Below, piece after piece: positions 60,785-64,000 of a stretch of 64,000 nucleotides of DNA. How positions within the stretch are numbered: the first letter of the stretch is position 1; each line of letters starts with the position of its first letter. Both the position numbers and the translations under genes were made by a program. This DNA is from Methanocella arvoryzae MRE50 (GTDB lineage Archaea; Halobacteriota; Methanocellia; Methanocellales; Methanocellaceae): contig NC_009464.1 in assembly GCF_000063445.1 (NCBI RefSeq), positions 2,356,001 to 2,420,000 on the forward strand. The letters are read 5' to 3'. The notes beneath the pieces are model-generated. The model did not search any database. It saw only the letters and a list, made by a program, of their open reading frames with translations, and was not told the DNA's origin.

Positions 60785-61984
60785 TCAATACCGGGTGGTA
60801 TCTTCAGCCTGGTTACCGTCCAAATCAATCACCCAGATCGTGTGTATCATTTTCTCTTCCTTATTACCCGGTTTCAGAGTAGCGCAATCGACAAACACAT
60901 GCCTTCCGCTATCTGAAGCTGTGAAGGCGTATGCTTTGTTCCATTTATCGTATGTAAAGCTGTCTCCATTGATGCTCGAACTGAAGTATACTTTGCCGGT
61001 GTATTTATCGTACTGGTTGCCAAACTGGTCGATTGCGGTTACTGTGATCGTGTCACTCGAGGCTTGCCACGGGTCAGTTACTGTGATCGTCAGATGGTCG
61101 AATACCGGCGTGGGGTTCGGTGTCGGTGTCGGTGTCGGCTCCGGCGTGGCCGTCGGTGTCGGTGTCGGTGTCGGCTCGTTAGTGTTCAGCAGGATCATCG
61201 TCACGTCGTTGGACAGGTTGCCGTGAGCCCTGTCAGGATTCGGGCCAACGCTAGCGTTGATCCTGACTGTATACACCAGTGAGGTGAGGTAGTAATCGAC
61301 GAACAGATAGCCGTTATCGTCGGTGTGCAGGTCGGCGTGCTTGCCTTTTATGTTACCACTGGCGTCGGCCAGGTGCTCGTTTCCGTTAGCCATCAGGGCT
61401 CCGGCCGGCACCGTGAAGTTGACTGTAACGTTTGGCTCTGGCATGTACGTAGTGCTGTTCACCACTTCGACGATCAACAGCACGTGCTCTCCCAGCCGAA
61501 GCGTGGTATCGTTAGCCCCCAGCCTGACGATGACGTTTCCCGGGTCCCTGCCCCCATGGTAAGTCCCAGGAGTCAGCGCTGCCTGGCTTTTCGACTTTAT
61601 GACGTACGTTTTACTCGAGTCTTTATCGCTTACGTACAGCTGTTGAGTGACATCGCCCGAGGTAAAGACCGGCGAAGAGTTTTGTACGTGGGTGCCTTTG
61701 GTGAGGGTCATGTTGTTGGTCGCGCTGATGAAGGCAGTAAAATTCTTGGCAAACATGGACTGGTCTCCGTTCGCGACGTTGAGCGCGTAGTTCATTTCGT
61801 CTACGGTCATTTTCATGATCGACAAGTCGTCGTACTGCGATTGATCTGATAAGCCGAGGTAAGCGACATTATTTGAGTAGATCAGGTTGTTCAGCATGAT
61901 AGTGACTATAATGATCACTATCGCGAGCAGGAACGCGCTAGTCAGCATCACCTGGCCCAGTTCGCATTTCACCATTAATGCCAT
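60785..61984 (-). CDS. pilin-like protein, type 5, extended with Ig-like domains and Pro-Thr linker
   Basis: 399 residues. VKCELGQVMLTSAFLLAIVI is the class III signal with Gly-Gln, like DDSGQWLLLMGIVAGVGMAV of the locus 1 protein at 43531, and MNYALNVANGD parallels NEAYALGIAAN. Unlike that partner it goes on with a Big-like Ig domain (about 155-255; LRLGEHVLLIVEVVNSTTYM, DDNGYLFVDYYLTSLVYTVR), a Thr-Pro linker (PTPTPTATPEPTPTPTPNPT) and a second domain (290-395). The linker should hold the outer domains away from the fibre. It may replace the separate Ig-rich VWA protein of locus 1. Confidence 0.78.
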   Translation of the reverse strand: MALMVKCELGQVMLTSAFLLAIVIIIVTIMLNNLIYSNNVAYLGLSDQSQYDDLSIMKMTVDEMNYALNVANGDQSMFAKNFTAFISATNNMTLTKGTHVQNSSPVFTSGDVTQQLYVSDKDSSKTYVIKSKSQAALTPGTYHGGRDPGNVIVRLGANDTTLRLGEHVLLIVEVVNSTTYMPEPNVTVNFTVPAGALMANGNEHLADASGNIKGKHADLHTDDNGYLFVDYYLTSLVYTVRINASVGPNPDRAHGNLSNDVTMILLNTNEPTPTPTPTATPEPTPTPTPNPTPVFDHLTITVTDPWQASSDTITVTAIDQFGNQYDKYTGKVYFSSSINGDSFTYDKWNKAYAFTASDSGRHVFVDCATLKPGNKEEKMIHTIWVIDLDGNQAEDTTRY

Positions 61985-62656
61985 TCACATCACCCACAGG
62001 GTCAGCCTGACCTCGATCACCGTATGGAAATCATAGGCTCCTCCTCCGATGTCCGGCAGGATCAGCACCGGCATGGTCGCCGAGCCGTCGAACCTGTCGC
62101 CCGGAGGGATTTCAGTTCTGTTGTTGTGCAGTACAATGAACCGGGATACGGTCACAGAGTTCTCCGAAGGGTCGCCGTTCCAGATCATCTTGGATACCCG
62201 GTTATAGCCGCCAGGATCAGGGTAGCCGATCTCCACGTTGTAGGCGATGCTGTTGTTTGTGAGGGCGAATTTTAAGGCGCTGGTCAAGGGAGTGTTTAAC
62301 TCTTTGACACTGCCGTTGTACTGGCTGATAAATGCCGTACCGTTCCACGTATATGTGTCGTAGTACGAGAATACTGCCCAGTCAATGACGCTGCGCTTCA
62401 GCAGGGAGGGCACTGCCATACTAGTCTCGTTGATCCCTGTAGTGTTACTCATCGCGGGCGTCTCGTCTAACGTGACCAGTATGTCGTTGCCCAGGTTCTG
62501 GAGCTCCAGCTTGATGTGCTGGTTAGTGAAAGACGAAGAGAGAGGCGTCAGCGACGTGGTCTGCACCACTATGACCAGCACTATGATCATGATAAATGCC
62601 GAGGCTATAGCTTCGATTGTGTACATCTGCCCGACTTCGCCCCTCTGCTTCTTCAC
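61985..62656 (-). CDS. pilin-like protein, type 1 (GQMYTIEAI)
   Basis: 223 residues: MKKQRGEVGQMYTIEAIASA then FIMIIVLVIVVQTTSLTPLS. Counterpart of the 40447 product in signal, in LELQNLGNDILVTLDETPAM, and in the end VIEVRLTLWVM (against IVEVQLTAWYL). Its stop abuts the ATG of the next gene. Confidence 0.78.
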   Translation of the reverse strand: MKKQRGEVGQMYTIEAIASAFIMIIVLVIVVQTTSLTPLSSSFTNQHIKLELQNLGNDILVTLDETPAMSNTTGINETSMAVPSLLKRSVIDWAVFSYYDTYTWNGTAFISQYNGSVKELNTPLTSALKFALTNNSIAYNVEIGYPDPGGYNRVSKMIWNGDPSENSVTVSRFIVLHNNRTEIPPGDRFDGSATMPVLILPDIGGGAYDFHTVIEVRLTLWVM

Positions 62657-62659
62657 TTT

Positions 62660-63232
62660 TTACCACACCCTCACGGTCACGATTGCCATTCTGCCCGGGT
62701 AGCGGTCCCGGAAATCTTCGTTAAAAAAGTTCCACGTTGCGTGCATGTAACCATTGTACCCATCGGGTAGCGCATTCGCGTCCCTGATCATGACAAACCG
62801 CTTACTCTGCCCGACGTTGCCATTCCCGGGAAGCTGTCCGTGGTTTATATTTATAGTGGGCTGGTTATCCGCCTGGATCGTGACCTGGAGGTTGTACAGT
62901 AAAAGCGCATTACCGCTGCTGTTTAGCCCCAGGTTCTCCCTGAGAGTTTTATTGTCGGGGCTGTTCATTACGGCGTTAAAATTAGCGATCTCTCTTGCAT
63001 CCAGCACGCCTGGCAACTTCGTAGTCGAATTGTTAACTGCAAGAGTATCCTGGATAAGGGTAGCTGCCACTCTGTCGGCCGTCATTGTCAGCTCGTCGGA
63101 GTTTGAGTGGAAAGGCGTGAACATGCCCGGTATGAAGGCAAATACGAAGATAAATGCCATCAGGAATACCGTTATTCCCACGAGATAGTCTAGACTAATC
63201 TGACCATCGCTGCTACCTATCAGTCGCTTCAT
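62660..63232 (-). CDS. pilin-like protein, type 2 (GQISLDYLVG)
   Basis: 190 residues: MKRLIGSSDGQISLDYLVGI then TVFLMAFIFVFAFIPGMFTP, with the Q-x-S-x-D/E class III motif typical of EppA-processed pilins. Counterpart of the 41006 product (RRGQSNIDFLIGMGVFLLGF ... FVPTLFTPY), but shorter in the outer domain. It is the first gene of the second operon; the promoter is at 63294-63305. Confidence 0.78.
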   Translation of the reverse strand: MKRLIGSSDGQISLDYLVGITVFLMAFIFVFAFIPGMFTPFHSNSDELTMTADRVAATLIQDTLAVNNSTTKLPGVLDAREIANFNAVMNSPDNKTLRENLGLNSSGNALLLYNLQVTIQADNQPTININHGQLPGNGNVGQSKRFVMIRDANALPDGYNGYMHATWNFFNEDFRDRYPGRMAIVTVRVW

Positions 63233-63293
63233 ACATTTCGTCCGTGACCCCCGTCTTAGACCCCCGAAGCGATTACAAAGTAATAATTACTTT

Positions 63294-63305
63294 ATTTTAT
63301 AAGAA
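63294..63305 (-). promoter_or_regulatory. TATA box of the second pilin operon
   Basis: On the minus strand CTTATAAAATAA, about 65 bases upstream of the ATG at 63232, in an AT-rich gap (63233-63405) that also follows the end of the partial gene. Confidence 0.5.
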
Positions 63306-63405
63306 GCTATCGTCAAATAATCAAATTAATATCTTTTATACGCTTAAAAATGAAAAACGGGTCCGGCAGCTGGCACTGATCTTGCTGCCGCTGCCGGCGT
63401 CCGAC

Positions 63406-64000
63406 TTATATGCTCTGCAGGCTCAGCCTGGTGTACAGTATACCCTCTGTAATATACAGGTACTTGATATCCTCGCTGGAGACGTACGAGAGCTGGAAGG
63501 TGGACGCGCTTCCGTCGTACTTGTCCTTGCCGATGACCTCGTAGAACGGCCCATTGTATACGTCGTTGTTCTGCTGGTCTTGTTTCGCCATGACCCACAG
63601 GTAGTGCTGGGTTATGTCGTGCAGCGTCTTGGCGTCCCCTTCGACGACGTCGGAGTAGGTGGTGTCGTCGTAGTCGATCTTCATGATGCTGCTGTCATGG
63701 ACGCTCATGTCGTCGCCCCACGTTACAGATGGGTCGCCTTCGTAGGTCATCTCTATGCTATGGTTGAGTAAGTCGACATCGAGGGAGCCGTCGTTCTTTC
63801 TCTCAAACGGGATAGCCGTGCTGAACAGCTCTGTAATATCGCCGTTTACGTACTTGTACTCGATGTAGGCGTATTCCTTGTTGCCGCCTCCCTTGGTGCG
63901 GCTGACCGTCATGAGGAGATCGGGGTCCGGCACATTATTCTTGTTCGGGGAGGGCACGCCGTAGGTGATCGTGTAGTCGTTGCCGGTGTTCCGCAGGACC
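63406..64000 (-). CDS. pilin-like protein, C-terminal part (continues beyond the window)
   Basis: The frame is open to the right edge; the first codons seen are VLRNTGNDYTITYGVPSPNK and the GTG at 63957 is internal. It matches the C-terminal half of the 57938 product: LLNHSIEMTYEGDPSVTWGD (against MLNHELYLNYVSES), GDAKTLHDITQHYLWVMAKQ (against GEQKTLHDLIQHYLWLMSYQ) and DIKYLYITEGILYTRLSLQS. So a third set of pilin-like genes, or a longer second set, probably continues to the right. No signal sequence is visible here. Confidence 0.75.
   Translation of the reverse strand, partial: VLRNTGNDYTITYGVPSPNKNNVPDPDLLMTVSRTKGGGNKEYAYIEYKYVNGDITELFSTAIPFERKNDGSLDVDLLNHSIEMTYEGDPSVTWGDDMSVHDSSIMKIDYDDTTYSDVVEGDAKTLHDITQHYLWVMAKQDQQNNDVYNGPFYEVIGKDKYDGSASTFQLSYVSSEDIKYLYITEGILYTRLSLQSI

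Noticed and set aside
61100-61180. GGTGTC/GGCGTC tandem repeat
   Set aside because: It encodes the Pro-Thr linker of the pilin-like protein on the minus strand, so it is explained by coding.
1-64000. tRNA, rRNA and known riboswitches
   Set aside because: I looked for T-arm GGTTCGAATCC-type sequences and long conserved RNA blocks and found none outside coding regions (for example GGGGTTCGAATGC near 28559 lies inside the ISL3 transposase gene).

Overview
The window reads as a stretch of chromosome from a methanogenic euryarchaeon, most likely a member of the Methanocellales (a Methanocella-like organism; the order is inferred from gene content, not tested). The evidence is a methanogenesis-marker pair (Mmp11 and MtxX/Mmp4), a MptE-type pterin diphosphokinase for tetrahydromethanopterin, a separate glutaminase subunit of GMP synthase, archaeal RPA with its associated protein, class II HMG-CoA reductase for isoprenoid lipids, pilins with archaeal class III signal sequences, and TATA boxes 25-35 nt upstream of many starts, often without room for a leader.

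Layout. 1-3.5 kb: a frameshifted PAS/HisKA_2 sensor kinase cut by the window edge, a polytopic membrane protein, a small protein and a PUA-domain protein. 3.5-13.2 kb: an array of three large paralogous receptors (membrane anchor, extracytoplasmic beta-propeller, second membrane helix, two cytoplasmic winged helices), the relic of a fourth, and a secreted NHL propeller with a PGF-CTERM-like tail; a 5'-truncated RNase II/R fragment lies inside the array. 13.2-14.2 kb: palindromic repeat elements. 14.2-23.4 kb: housekeeping and redox genes (RPA operon, GuaA glutaminase, two YkgJ-type cysteine-cluster proteins, a peroxiredoxin, a cupredoxin cluster with a small two-helix membrane protein, a radical SAM protein). 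23.5-32.7 kb: an accessory island, AT-rich in its middle, with small glycine-rich membrane proteins, a HEAT/zinc-ribbon membrane protein, two related envelope proteins, two intact insertion sequences and decayed ones. 32.7-40.4 kb: more repeats, mptE-ileS, a lipoprotein, a winged-helix protein and HMG-CoA reductase. 40.4-47.9 kb: an operon for a 1296-residue VWA/Ig-like surface protein plus five pilin-like proteins. 48.1-56.1 kb: mmp11-mtxX, a DUF362 ferredoxin protein, a nucleotidyltransferase pair, a His-tailed EamA transporter, a thioredoxin-like lipoprotein and NAD synthase. 56.1-57.9 kb: an IS1634-like element. 57.9-64 kb: a second pilin-like operon whose members match those of the first type by type, and part of a further pilin-like gene at the right edge.

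How it fits together. Much of the window concerns the cell surface: sensing from outside the membrane (propeller/winged-helix receptors), two sets of pilin-like fibre components with one giant adhesin-like protein, copper proteins, lipoproteins and sugar-nucleotide enzymes that could feed glycosylation. Intergenic regions, mostly between convergent genes, carry four families of hairpin-forming elements built from different short repeated words.
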